Below, one piece after another: positions 7,346-13,632 of a DNA stretch of 24,240 nucleotides (the stretch's first letter is position 1; every line of letters starts with the position of its first letter). A model generated the notes under the pieces. The model had not been told where the DNA came from. It saw only the letters and a list, made by a program, of their open reading frames with translations, and made no database searches. The stretch lies in contig JBFGCM010000058.1 of the NCBI GenBank assembly GCA_041581135.1, forward strand, positions 1 through 24,240. Direction: 5' to 3'. Source of the DNA: JBFGCM01 sp041581135 (GTDB lineage: Bacteria > Actinomycetota > Acidimicrobiia > Spongiisociales > UBA5794). The position numbers were made by a program, and so were the translations under genes.

Positions 7346-8713
7346 GTGAAACAGGCAGTAGTCGTCATCCACGGCATGGGGGAACAGCGCCCGATGTCGT
7401 TCCTGCGCGATTTCATCGCGGCGGCGATACCCGCCACGGGCTCCAAGACGGCGTACTACTCCAAGCCCGACCGCATGTCCGATTCGTTCGAGCTGCGGCG
7501 CCTGTTGGCGCCGCCCGACAGCCAACACCCGCAGACGGAGTTCTACGAGTACTACTGGGCGCACCACATGTCGGGAAACCGCCTGGGGCATCTGCTGCCG
7601 CTGATCAGGGTGCTCATGTTGCGGCTTCCATGGCGCATCGCCGGCAGTCTGCGCCTGTTGTGGCTCCTGGCGTGGCTGGTGGTGGTGGCGCTCGGCATCG
7701 CTGCGTTCAGTTTCGGTGCCGAGCTGCTCGTCGAAGATCCCACCGTGGTCCTCACCGGGTTCGGCGTCGGTGCGGCGGCCGCGTCGGTGGCGGTGTTTCT
7801 CGGGGGTGTGGTCCTGCGCTGGGTGGCAGGGACCTTCGTGGACGTCGCTCGCTACATCGATCCGCGACCCCAGAACATCGCGGTGCGCCACACCATCCGG
7901 GCCGAGGCCGTTCGGTTCCTCCGCAAGCTGCACGAGTCGGGCCGGTACGAGCGGATCGTCGTCGTCGGCCACAGCCTCGGGAGCATCATCGGCTACGACG
8001 TAGTGTCGTTCCTCTGGGCGGAGATGAACCAATGCCATGGGCGGCCCGCCGACGTCCATCAAGAGGCGCTCGCCGACGTCGAGGCCATCGCCGGCGAGCT
8101 GGAGCAGGGTGCCGGCTCCTTGAAGGAGTACCGCGTGGCGCAGCGCCGGCTCTGGGCCGAGCAGCGCAGCAAAGGCAATCCTTGGCTCATCAGTGACTTC
8201 GTGAGCCTCGGGAGTCCGCTGGCGCACGCCGCGATGTTGCTCGCCGAGGACGCCGCCCATCTTCGGGAGCGCCAAGACCTCCGGGAGCTGCCGCGCTGCC
8301 CGCCGATTCCCGAGCGTGAGGGCTTCGCCTTCGACTCGCTGGAGTACGCGCCGGTCGCCGGAGGTGGCGGGGACTTCGTGCTCCGGCTCCTCCATCACGC
8401 CGCCCAGTTCGCGCCGACCCGCTGGACCAACATCTGGTTTCCAGCTCGCTACGGCGTGTTCGGTGATTGGTTCGGCGGTCCCCTCCGGCCGCTCTTCGGT
8501 CCGGGCGTACGCGACGTGCCGATCACAAATGGCTCTCGCGCTCGCCTGGTGCCGGTGTTTCCCCACACGTGGTACTTCCGTTGGGTCGCCCCCACCACCG
8601 ACCCGGACACGGCGCAAGGCGCCTTGCGCGCCGCGCTCGACCTGAACAGCTGGTCGTGGTTGAGCAAGGTGCGCGAGCTGCCCTCGGATCCCGACACGTG
8701 CGCACCGGGGTGA
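7346..8713 (+). CDS. Alpha/beta-hydrolase (lipase-like) with two internal membrane segments
   Basis: 455 residues from the GTG at 7346. The frame is open further upstream, but that part is antisense to the beta-helix gene, and the hydrolase fold begins immediately here (KQAVVVIHGMGEQ, the first strand and oxyanion-hole HG). The nucleophile elbow is VVGHSLGS with Ser210. Between these lie two hydrophobic stretches of helix length (about 99-122 and 128-155), so the enzyme is probably anchored by a helical hairpin inserted ahead of the nucleophile. A later FVSLGSPLAHA strand is typical of lipase-like folds. The catalytic His may be in PVFPHTWYF near residue 410; the acid is not assignable by eye. 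The substrate is unknown; lipid or ester is a family-level guess. Confidence 0.85.
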   Translation: MKQAVVVIHGMGEQRPMSFLRDFIAAAIPATGSKTAYYSKPDRMSDSFELRRLLAPPDSQHPQTEFYEYYWAHHMSGNRLGHLLPLIRVLMLRLPWRIAGSLRLLWLLAWLVVVALGIAAFSFGAELLVEDPTVVLTGFGVGAAAASVAVFLGGVVLRWVAGTFVDVARYIDPRPQNIAVRHTIRAEAVRFLRKLHESGRYERIVVVGHSLGSIIGYDVVSFLWAEMNQCHGRPADVHQEALADVEAIAGELEQGAGSLKEYRVAQRRLWAEQRSKGNPWLISDFVSLGSPLAHAAMLLAEDAAHLRERQDLRELPRCPPIPEREGFAFDSLEYAPVAGGGGDFVLRLLHHAAQFAPTRWTNIWFPARYGVFGDWFGGPLRPLFGPGVRDVPITNGSRARLVPVFPHTWYFRWVAPTTDPDTAQGALRAALDLNSWSWLSKVRELPSDPDTCAPG

Positions 8714-8736
8714 GATTCGGCGCCTCCCGGCGTTCC

Positions 8737-8742
8737 TAGAGT
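8737..8742 (+). promoter_or_regulatory. Putative -10 box (TAGAGT) for pckA
   Basis: TAGAGT lies 41 bases before the pckA ATG at 8784, giving a leader of about 35 bases. That leader holds a GAAAGG ribosome-binding sequence about 10 bases before the start. Confidence 0.45.
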
Positions 8743-8783
8743 GGTGCCGACGCACCAAGCGGAACCAGACGAAAGGCCGGTAG

Positions 8784-10373
8784 ATGCGACACCTCGATGC
8801 GCACGGCATCACCCCCCAGGCGGAGGTGTACTGGGATCTGCCGACGCCTGCGCTCTACGAGCACACCCTGCGCCGTGGCCTCGGCGAGCTCGCCCACAAG
8901 GGCGCCCTCGTGGTGGACACCACCCCGTACACGGGCCGTAGCCCCAAAGACAAGTTCCTGGTCCAAGAGCCGGGCTCCGAGGCCGACATATGGTGGGGCG
9001 ACATCAACCGCCCGATGGACCAGGCCACCTACGCGGCGTTGTACAGCCGTGTCACCGCCTACCTGGGGGAGCGAGACCTCTACGTCCAGGACATGTACGC
9101 CGGGGCCGACACCCGCTACCGGCTGGGCGTGCGGGTGATCACCGAGAGCCCGTGGCATTCGCTGTTCGCCCGCAACATGTTCATCTTGCCGCGCAAGTTC
9201 CAGCTGGCAGACGAGATCGAGCTCTTCGTACCGGGGTTCACCGTGGTCCACGCGCCAGGCTTCGAAGCCGATCCCGAACGGGACGGCACCCGCAGCGAGG
9301 CGTTCATCGTGGTCGACTTCGGCACGAAGGTGGTGCTCATCGGCGGGACTCGATACGCCGGAGAGATCAAGAAGTCGATCTTCAGCGTGATGAACTACCT
9401 CCTGCCGAAGCAAGGCGTGCTCAGCCTTCACTCGTCGGCGACCGTCGGCAAGAAGGGCGATGCCACCGTGATCTTCGGGCTGAGCGGCACCGGCAAGACA
9501 ACCCTGTCCACCGACCCGGAGCGGCTCATGGTCGGCGACGACGAGATCGCATGGAGCGACAAGGGCATCTTCAACATCGAAGGTGGCTCGTACGCCAAGA
9601 CCATCCGCCTGTCGCGAGACGACGAACCCCTCATCTACGAGGCGTCCAACATGTTCGAGTCGATCCTCGAGAACGTCGTGCTCAACCATGAGACCAGGCG
9701 TCCCGAATGGGAGGACGGCTCGAAGACCCAGAACACGCGGGTGTCCTACCCGCTCGAACACCTCGGCAAGAACTTGGCGCCCGGAGGTGTCGGAGGTCAT
9801 CCCAACAACGTGGTCATGCTGTCGGCAGACGCGTTCGGTGTGCTGCCGCCCATCTCTCGGCTCACCCCGGAGCAGGCGCAGTACTACTTCATCAGCGGGT
9901 ACACCGCCAAGGTCGCCGGCACCGAACGCGGGGTCGACGAACCGGTCGCCACGTTCTCCCCGTGCTTTGGCGCGCCGTTCCTACCGCTGCACCCCGGTGA
10001 GTACGCCACCATGCTGCGCCAGAAGCTCGAAGAGCACCGCCCGTGGGTGTGGATGATCAACACCGGATGGGCCGGCGGCCCCTACGGCGTGGGGTCACGC
10101 ATTCGGATTCCCTACACCAGGGCGATGCTCAACGCCGCCATCCGAGGCGACCTCGAAGAGGTGGAGTACTACACCGATCCGATCTTCGGGTTGCGAATCC
10201 CCACCACGATTCCGGGCGTGCCGGACGAGCTGCTCATCCCGCGGTCGACGTGGGCGGATCTCGAGGCGTACGACGTGCAGGCCAACAAGCTGGCCGGCAT
10301 GTTCTTCGACAACTTCGAGGAGTACGTCGGCGACGTCGACCCCGAGGTGGTGAAGGCCGGACCTCAGGTCTAG
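8784..10373 (+). CDS. pckA: Phosphoenolpyruvate carboxykinase (ATP), PckA
   Basis: 529 residues, normal for the ATP-dependent family. It catalyses oxaloacetate + ATP to phosphoenolpyruvate + CO2 + ADP, the entry step of gluconeogenesis, in the cytosol. Diagnostic elements: RSPKDKF (residues about 52-58, substrate-binding Arg), the kinase-1a P-loop GLSGTGKTTLS (about 231-241), the kinase-2/metal loop DDEIAW, NIEGGSYAKTI, and RVSYPLEH. The sequence is not the GTP-dependent type found in Mycobacterium and Corynebacterium. The ATG is preceded by GAAAGG at good spacing. It is apparently monocistronic, with a compact GC hairpin 39 bases after the stop. Confidence 0.97.
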   Translation: MRHLDAHGITPQAEVYWDLPTPALYEHTLRRGLGELAHKGALVVDTTPYTGRSPKDKFLVQEPGSEADIWWGDINRPMDQATYAALYSRVTAYLGERDLYVQDMYAGADTRYRLGVRVITESPWHSLFARNMFILPRKFQLADEIELFVPGFTVVHAPGFEADPERDGTRSEAFIVVDFGTKVVLIGGTRYAGEIKKSIFSVMNYLLPKQGVLSLHSSATVGKKGDATVIFGLSGTGKTTLSTDPERLMVGDDEIAWSDKGIFNIEGGSYAKTIRLSRDDEPLIYEASNMFESILENVVLNHETRRPEWEDGSKTQNTRVSYPLEHLGKNLAPGGVGGHPNNVVMLSADAFGVLPPISRLTPEQAQYYFISGYTAKVAGTERGVDEPVATFSPCFGAPFLPLHPGEYATMLRQKLEEHRPWVWMINTGWAGGPYGVGSRIRIPYTRAMLNAAIRGDLEEVEYYTDPIFGLRIPTTIPGVPDELLIPRSTWADLEAYDVQANKLAGMFFDNFEEYVGDVDPEVVKAGPQV

Positions 10374-10411
10374 ACGGCCCCGGTCCTCGCGACACGTGCT
10401 GGTCGGCGCTC

Positions 10412-10428
10412 GGGACGCCCTGCGTCCC
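10412..10428 (+). terminator. GC hairpin downstream of pckA, possible terminator
   Basis: GGGACG (10412-10417) and CGTCCC (10423-10428) form a perfect 6-bp stem with a 5-base loop, 39 bases after the pckA stop. There is no T-tract, so termination is uncertain; an RNA-stabilising 3' hairpin is equally possible. Confidence 0.35.
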
Positions 10429-10514
10429 ACCTCCGGTGTCCGATCGGTCTGCGCTGTTGCGCCGAGAAATCCCTCCCGAAAGCCTCCGCCTTGTGCCAAA
10501 CTCTCTGCTACCAG

Positions 10515-10530
10515 AGAAAGGAGGTGGTCC
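10515..10530 (+). promoter_or_regulatory. Extended Shine-Dalgarno matching the whole 16S rRNA 3' tail
   Basis: AGAAAGGAGGTGGTCC differs from the exact complement of the actinobacterial 16S 3' end (AGAAAGGAGGTGATCC) at one base, and that base still allows a G-U pair. All 16 positions could therefore pair with the ribosome. GGAGG ends 10 bases before the ATG at 10535. No other start in this window has more than about 11 matching positions. Confidence 0.8.
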
Positions 10531-10534
10531 AAGC

Positions 10535-10579
10535 ATGTCTGAAGGTTTATGCAGGACTCTGGAGGTGGCCGAGCGCTGA
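10535..10579 (+). CDS. 14-residue mini-ORF behind a super-Shine-Dalgarno
   Basis: The ATG at 10535 to the TGA at 10577-10579 encodes MSEGLCRTLEVAER. The frame is open far upstream through pckA, so the start rests on the Shine-Dalgarno alone, which is exceptional. The Leu codon is TTA, a very rare codon in such GC-rich genomes and a target of translational control in Streptomyces. The stop codon overlaps the base of the first hairpin (10578-10608), an arrangement familiar from leader peptides where ribosome position decides RNA folding. It could instead be a short functional peptide, or the sequence could act as a ribosome-capture site. I do not recognise the peptide. Confidence 0.5.
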   Translation: MSEGLCRTLEVAER

Positions 10580-10750
10580 GCGGCCAGACTCTGTGGAGCC
10601 GGCCGCTCCCCGTTTAGGGAGAGGTGGCGACTCCAACTCGGACCACCGGAACCTGGAGACCCGCGAGCTTGTCCTCTCGCGGCAGTGCGCGAGCACTGAA
10701 GTGTCTCCGGGTTCTTCGCGTTCTGGAGCCGCAGGAGCCGGTGGGCCGGG

Positions 10751-10756
10751 TAGCGT
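10751..10756 (+). promoter_or_regulatory. Putative -10 box (TAGCGT) upstream of arginine deiminase
   Basis: TAGCGT ends 7 bases before the ATG at 10764, so the transcript would begin at that ATG and be leaderless. The start of arginine deiminase would then lie 35 bases into the message. Confidence 0.5.
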
Positions 10757-10763
10757 GGCGCCG

Positions 10764-10802
10764 ATGAGTACTCCCCATGGCAGCGGTCGGCTGGCGACAT
10801 GA
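10764..10802 (+). CDS. Leaderless 12-residue leader ORF coupled to arginine deiminase
   Basis: The ATG at 10764 opens a short frame, MSTPHGSGRLAT, whose TGA (10800-10802) overlaps the arginine deiminase ATG in an ATGA. The deiminase ATG itself has no recognisable Shine-Dalgarno, so termination-reinitiation from this leaderless ORF would explain how it is translated. This is a positional argument; the peptide resembles nothing I know. Confidence 0.4.
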   Translation: MSTPHGSGRLAT

Positions 10803-12013
10803 GAGTCTCGTCCGAGGTCGGCAGGCTGCGCCAGGTCCTGGTGCACCGTCCGGGCCCCGAGATCGCACGGCTGACACCCGACAACAAGGACGCGTTGCTC
10901 TTCGACGACCTGCTGTGGCTGGAACGGGCCCAGCTGGAGCACGATGCGTTCACGACTTCGATGCGGGAGCGCGGCGTCGAGGTGCTCTACTTCGCCGACC
11001 TGTTCGGCGAGGTGCTCGACATCGACACCGTCCGCAAGGAGGTCGTCGACCACGCGATCTCACCCGCCCAGTGCGGTCGCCATGTCTCGGAGCGGCTGCG
11101 CCACGCCCTGTACGAGGCGCCGACCGAACGCGTCGTCGAAGTCCTCACCGCAGGCCTCCTGGAGCGGGAGCTGGGGGAGTGGGGGATCGAGCCGGTGTTC
11201 GCCGATCTGGTGTCGGACCGCTTCCATTACGTGCTGCGTCCCCTCCCCAACCTGCTCTTCAAGCGGGACAACTCGGCCTGGATCAACGACGGGCTCATGT
11301 TCGGAGTGCTGGCGACACCGGCGCGGGCCCGAGAGTCCGACTACCTGCGTGCCGTCTACAAGTATCACCCGCGGTTCGTCGACGAGTCGTTCCCGGTGTG
11401 GTACGGGCGTGACCCGGCGGATCGGTATCCCGCGTCGATCGAAGGCGGGGACGTACTGGTGCTCGCCCTAGACACCGTGGTCGTCGGCATCGGGGAGCGT
11501 ACCGCGGCGGCGGCGGTCGAGGCCCTCGCCGGCCGGCTGTTCGCCGCCGGCGTCGTCACCCGCGTGATCGTGGTGCACAACCGGCACGCCCGGGCCGTGA
11601 TGCATCTCGACACGGTCTTCACCATGGTCGACGTCGACAAGTTCAACGTCTTCCCGGGGGTGGTGGAGCAAGCGGAGGTCCATGTGCTGACGCCGGGCAA
11701 CGGCAGCCGTATGCAGGTCGAGCGGGCGGACAGCCTGGAGGCCGCCTTGCATGCAGCCCTCGACCGTCCCTTGTCGTTCATTCCGACGGGGGGCGACGCC
11801 GTGGGCCGGCTGCGGGAGCAGTGGGACGACGGCAACAACACCGTGGCACTCGAACCGGGAGTCGTGGTCGCCTACGCCAGGAACCAGGAGACCAATCGAC
11901 GGCTTCGAGACGCCGGAATCGACGTGATCGAGCTGGACGCCGCCGAGCTCTGCCGGGGACGCGGTGGAAGCCGCTGCATGACCCAACCACTACTGCGTGA
12001 CCCGTTGCCGTGA
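10799..12013 (+). CDS. arcA: Arginine deiminase
   Basis: 404 residues, the usual length. It hydrolyses L-arginine to citrulline and ammonia in the cytosol. The family landmarks are in order: SEVGRLRQVLVHRPGPE at the N-terminus; LLFKRDNSAWI; EGGDVL (Glu215, Asp218); MHLDTVFTMVD with catalytic His269; WDDGNNTVALEPG; and the C-terminal GSRCMTQPL with nucleophile Cys393. The start follows from the conserved N-terminus and from the ATGA overlap with the short upstream ORF. No ornithine carbamoyltransferase or carbamate kinase gene is adjacent, so this is not a classical arc operon; nitrogen release or pH homeostasis is possible. The next gene, a VOC protein, overlaps its stop by GTGA. Confidence 0.96.
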   Translation: MRVSSEVGRLRQVLVHRPGPEIARLTPDNKDALLFDDLLWLERAQLEHDAFTTSMRERGVEVLYFADLFGEVLDIDTVRKEVVDHAISPAQCGRHVSERLRHALYEAPTERVVEVLTAGLLERELGEWGIEPVFADLVSDRFHYVLRPLPNLLFKRDNSAWINDGLMFGVLATPARARESDYLRAVYKYHPRFVDESFPVWYGRDPADRYPASIEGGDVLVLALDTVVVGIGERTAAAAVEALAGRLFAAGVVTRVIVVHNRHARAVMHLDTVFTMVDVDKFNVFPGVVEQAEVHVLTPGNGSRMQVERADSLEAALHAALDRPLSFIPTGGDAVGRLREQWDDGNNTVALEPGVVVAYARNQETNRRLRDAGIDVIELDAAELCRGRGGSRCMTQPLLRDPLP

Positions 12014-12408
12014 TCGGCGACGACGCCCAGCCACGTATCGACGAATTCGTCACGTTCCTCTACGTGGCCGATCTCGAGGCCAGCCACCGCTTCTATCACG
12101 GCGTGCTCGGGCTCGATCTCGTGCTGGACCAGGGAGCGTGCCGCATCTATCGAATCACCGAGACCGGCTACGTGGGGGTGTGTAGCCATCGTGACCCTGA
12201 GCCACGGGGCACGATCGTGACGATCGTATCGGACGATGTCGACGGCTGGTTCGCCACCGTCGCCGCGGCCGGCGTGGCCACCGACGGGTCGCCGCGGCGC
12301 AACGAGCAGTTCGGCATCTACCACTTCTTCGCCGAGGATCCCGATGGCCACCACATCGAGTTCCAGCGCTTTGGCCCCGAGTGGCCCGGCCCGCGCGCCC
12401 GCGGCTGA
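12010..12408 (+). CDS. VOC-superfamily (glyoxalase/dioxygenase-like) protein
   Basis: 132 residues. The start is GTG at 12010 within the deiminase stop (GTGA), so the two are probably co-translated. Two beta-alpha-beta-beta-beta modules are visible: FVTFLYVADLEASHRFYHGVLGL and a second ending in FFAEDPDGHHIEFQRF, the standard VOC metal-site strand with a terminal Glu. VOC proteins range from glyoxalase I to dioxygenases and antibiotic-binding proteins, and nothing here fixes the substrate. Its coupling to arginine deiminase is the only functional hint, and a role in arginine or citrulline metabolism would be inference. Confidence 0.85.
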   Translation: MIGDDAQPRIDEFVTFLYVADLEASHRFYHGVLGLDLVLDQGACRIYRITETGYVGVCSHRDPEPRGTIVTIVSDDVDGWFATVAAAGVATDGSPRRNEQFGIYHFFAEDPDGHHIEFQRFGPEWPGPRARG

Positions 12409-12474
12409 GCCGTGTCCTCGTGCCTCCAGCCGAGCGGGATCCCTGAGAAGCTTGGGGGTGGGCCCGCCACCAGC

Positions 12475-12480
12475 TAGGTT
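12475..12480 (+). promoter_or_regulatory. Putative -10 box (TAGGTT) for the NosD-like gene
   Basis: TAGGTT lies 31 bases before the ATG at 12512. The implied leader of about 25 bases contains GGAGGA (12500-12505) at ideal spacing, so this gene would have a conventional leadered message. Confidence 0.45.
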
Positions 12481-12511
12481 CGTGTCCGTGGCAGAACCTG
12501 GAGGAACACGC

Positions 12512-13495
12512 ATGGTACGACGTCGCGTCCTGGTTCTCATCGTGGTGTTGGTGGCCGCCTTCGTGCCGGTCGTGCCCGCCCACGCGGCGACGCTCGTCGT
12601 GTGCGCGGAGGGCTGTGCGTACGACTCGATCCAGGCGGCGGTGGACGCAGCTGCACCCGGCGATGTGGTCCGAGTCTTGTCAGGTACCTACGAGGAGCGC
12701 GTGGTCGTCACCACGTCGGATCTCCGGATTCGAGCCAATGGAGTGGTGATCGACGGAGCCAACGTCGTCGATCAACCGCCGCTCGGCGTGGACCCAGGTG
12801 AGGCCCCAGTGGCCGGCGCCGGCATCGGGCTGCACGTCGTGGGCGCTCCCGAAGCGCCCGTGACCGGCGTCAACCTCAACGGTATGACGGTCCGAGGATT
12901 CGAGCGTGGGATCGTTCTCGAGCACGTGGAATCGTCTCGAGTGGTGCGGACGATCACAACGGACAACCTCGACAAGGGTCCTTGTTGCGCCGTTGATACG
13001 ACTCAAGCGGATGGGATCGTGCTCATTGGCTCGAGCTTCAACCGGCTGCAGCGGAACACCGCCAATGCCAATGGGCACGACGGGATCTTCGTTCGGGAGA
13101 ACAGCCACAGCAACGTTCTCGTTGGCAACACCACCAACGAGAACGGCGTCATGTTCATCGGTGATGACGCGCCGCGAGGCTGCGGTATCCAGATCGGTTT
13201 CGGCGACAACAGCAACAACGTGGTGCGCGGGAACACCGTGAACGACAACAACTGGGGCATCCAGTTGGGTAACGCCGGCGATCTCTTCGAGAACAAGATC
13301 GAGTCCAACCTCATCCACGGGAACACCAGGGCCGGTATCGCGTTGTTCGACATCGCCCATGACAACGTCATCCGCAACAACGATGCCACAGGCAATGCGC
13401 TGTCTGGAATCGACCCGAGCGGTCCGTACGACCTGTGGGACGAAGGCGTGCTCGACAACACCTGGACCAACAACGAAGGCACGTCCAACTTCTGA
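12512..13495 (+). CDS. Secreted right-handed beta-helix (NosD-like) protein
   Basis: 327 residues from the ATG at 12512, chosen because GGAGGA precedes it by 6 bases and a clear signal peptide follows (VLVLIVVLVAAFVPVVPAHA). After cleavage, residues about 28-60 (YDSIQAAVDAAAPGDVVRVLSGTYEE) are the classic pectate-lyase-like entry strand. The remainder is a stack of PbH1 rungs of the NosD/CASH type, with recurring N-x-x-x-G/R-N-T and G-I-x-(L/V) turns. Asn content is high in the second half. Two adjacent cysteines (GPCCAVD) and one more (RGCGIQ) could form a disulfide. Such proteins bind or cleave polysaccharides; catalytic residues cannot be picked out by eye. No anchor is seen, so it is probably released. 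Confidence 0.88.
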   Translation: MVRRRVLVLIVVLVAAFVPVVPAHAATLVVCAEGCAYDSIQAAVDAAAPGDVVRVLSGTYEERVVVTTSDLRIRANGVVIDGANVVDQPPLGVDPGEAPVAGAGIGLHVVGAPEAPVTGVNLNGMTVRGFERGIVLEHVESSRVVRTITTDNLDKGPCCAVDTTQADGIVLIGSSFNRLQRNTANANGHDGIFVRENSHSNVLVGNTTNENGVMFIGDDAPRGCGIQIGFGDNSNNVVRGNTVNDNNWGIQLGNAGDLFENKIESNLIHGNTRAGIALFDIAHDNVIRNNDATGNALSGIDPSGPYDLWDEGVLDNTWTNNEGTSNF

Positions 13496-13513
13496 CCCGC
13501 CAACGCTGGTGGG
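13496..13513 (+). terminator. Hairpin immediately after the NosD-like stop, possible terminator
   Basis: CCCGCCA (13496-13502) pairs with TGGTGGG (13507-13513), 7 bp including one G-U, with loop ACGC, starting at the base after the TGA. There is no T-tract, so it may only protect the 3' end. Confidence 0.35.
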
Positions 13514-13607
13514 AGCGGAGCGCCGCCGACGCGACTACCCGTGAGACACCGCTGAGCCTCGTCCCGGTGACGGATGGGACTGGTTCCTCCTACCACCAGC
13601 ATCCCCC

Positions 13608-13613
13608 TAGCGT
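13608..13613 (+). promoter_or_regulatory. Putative -10 box (TAGCGT) for the discoidin lipoprotein
   Basis: TAGCGT lies 19 bases before the ATG at 13633. The short leader is almost entirely GGAGGTGATCC (13621-13631), an 11-base perfect complement of the 16S 3' tail. Confidence 0.5.
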
Positions 13614-13632
13614 GGCGTCTGGAGGTGATCCC

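Larger units (their letters stand above)
10515..10730 (+). ncRNA. Candidate structured RNA with super-Shine-Dalgarno, mini-ORF and a chain of hairpins
   Basis: Most of the 425-base gap between pckA and arginine deiminase looks like structured RNA. After the 16-base anti-16S sequence (10515-10530) and the 14-codon ORF come these stems: GAGCGGCC/GGCCGCTC (10578-10585 with 10601-10608); CTCCC/GGGAG (10606-10610 with 10617-10621), which competes with the first; CCGCGAG/CTCGCGG (10661-10667 with 10676-10682); CAGTGC-GCGA-GCACTG (10683-10698), a perfect stem capped by a GNRA tetraloop; and CTCCGG/CTGGAG (10705-10710 with 10723-10728). GGACCACC at 10640-10647 is the exact complement of GGTGGTCC in the Shine-Dalgarno region (10523-10530) and could mask it. 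I do not recognise the RNA. A separate promoter at 10751 suggests it is not simply the arginine deiminase leader. Confidence 0.5.

Noticed and set aside
10515..10530. Remnant 3' end of a 16S rRNA gene on the minus strand
   Set aside because: The minus-strand reading resembles the 16S tail, but the adjoining bases show none of the conserved 16S helix 44/45 sequence, and a GGAGG-ATG arrangement fits better.
10234..10953. Minus-strand open frame (239 codons) across the structured RNA region
   Set aside because: It overlaps the ends of pckA and arginine deiminase in antisense, with no ribosome-binding site and a biased Ser/Arg composition.
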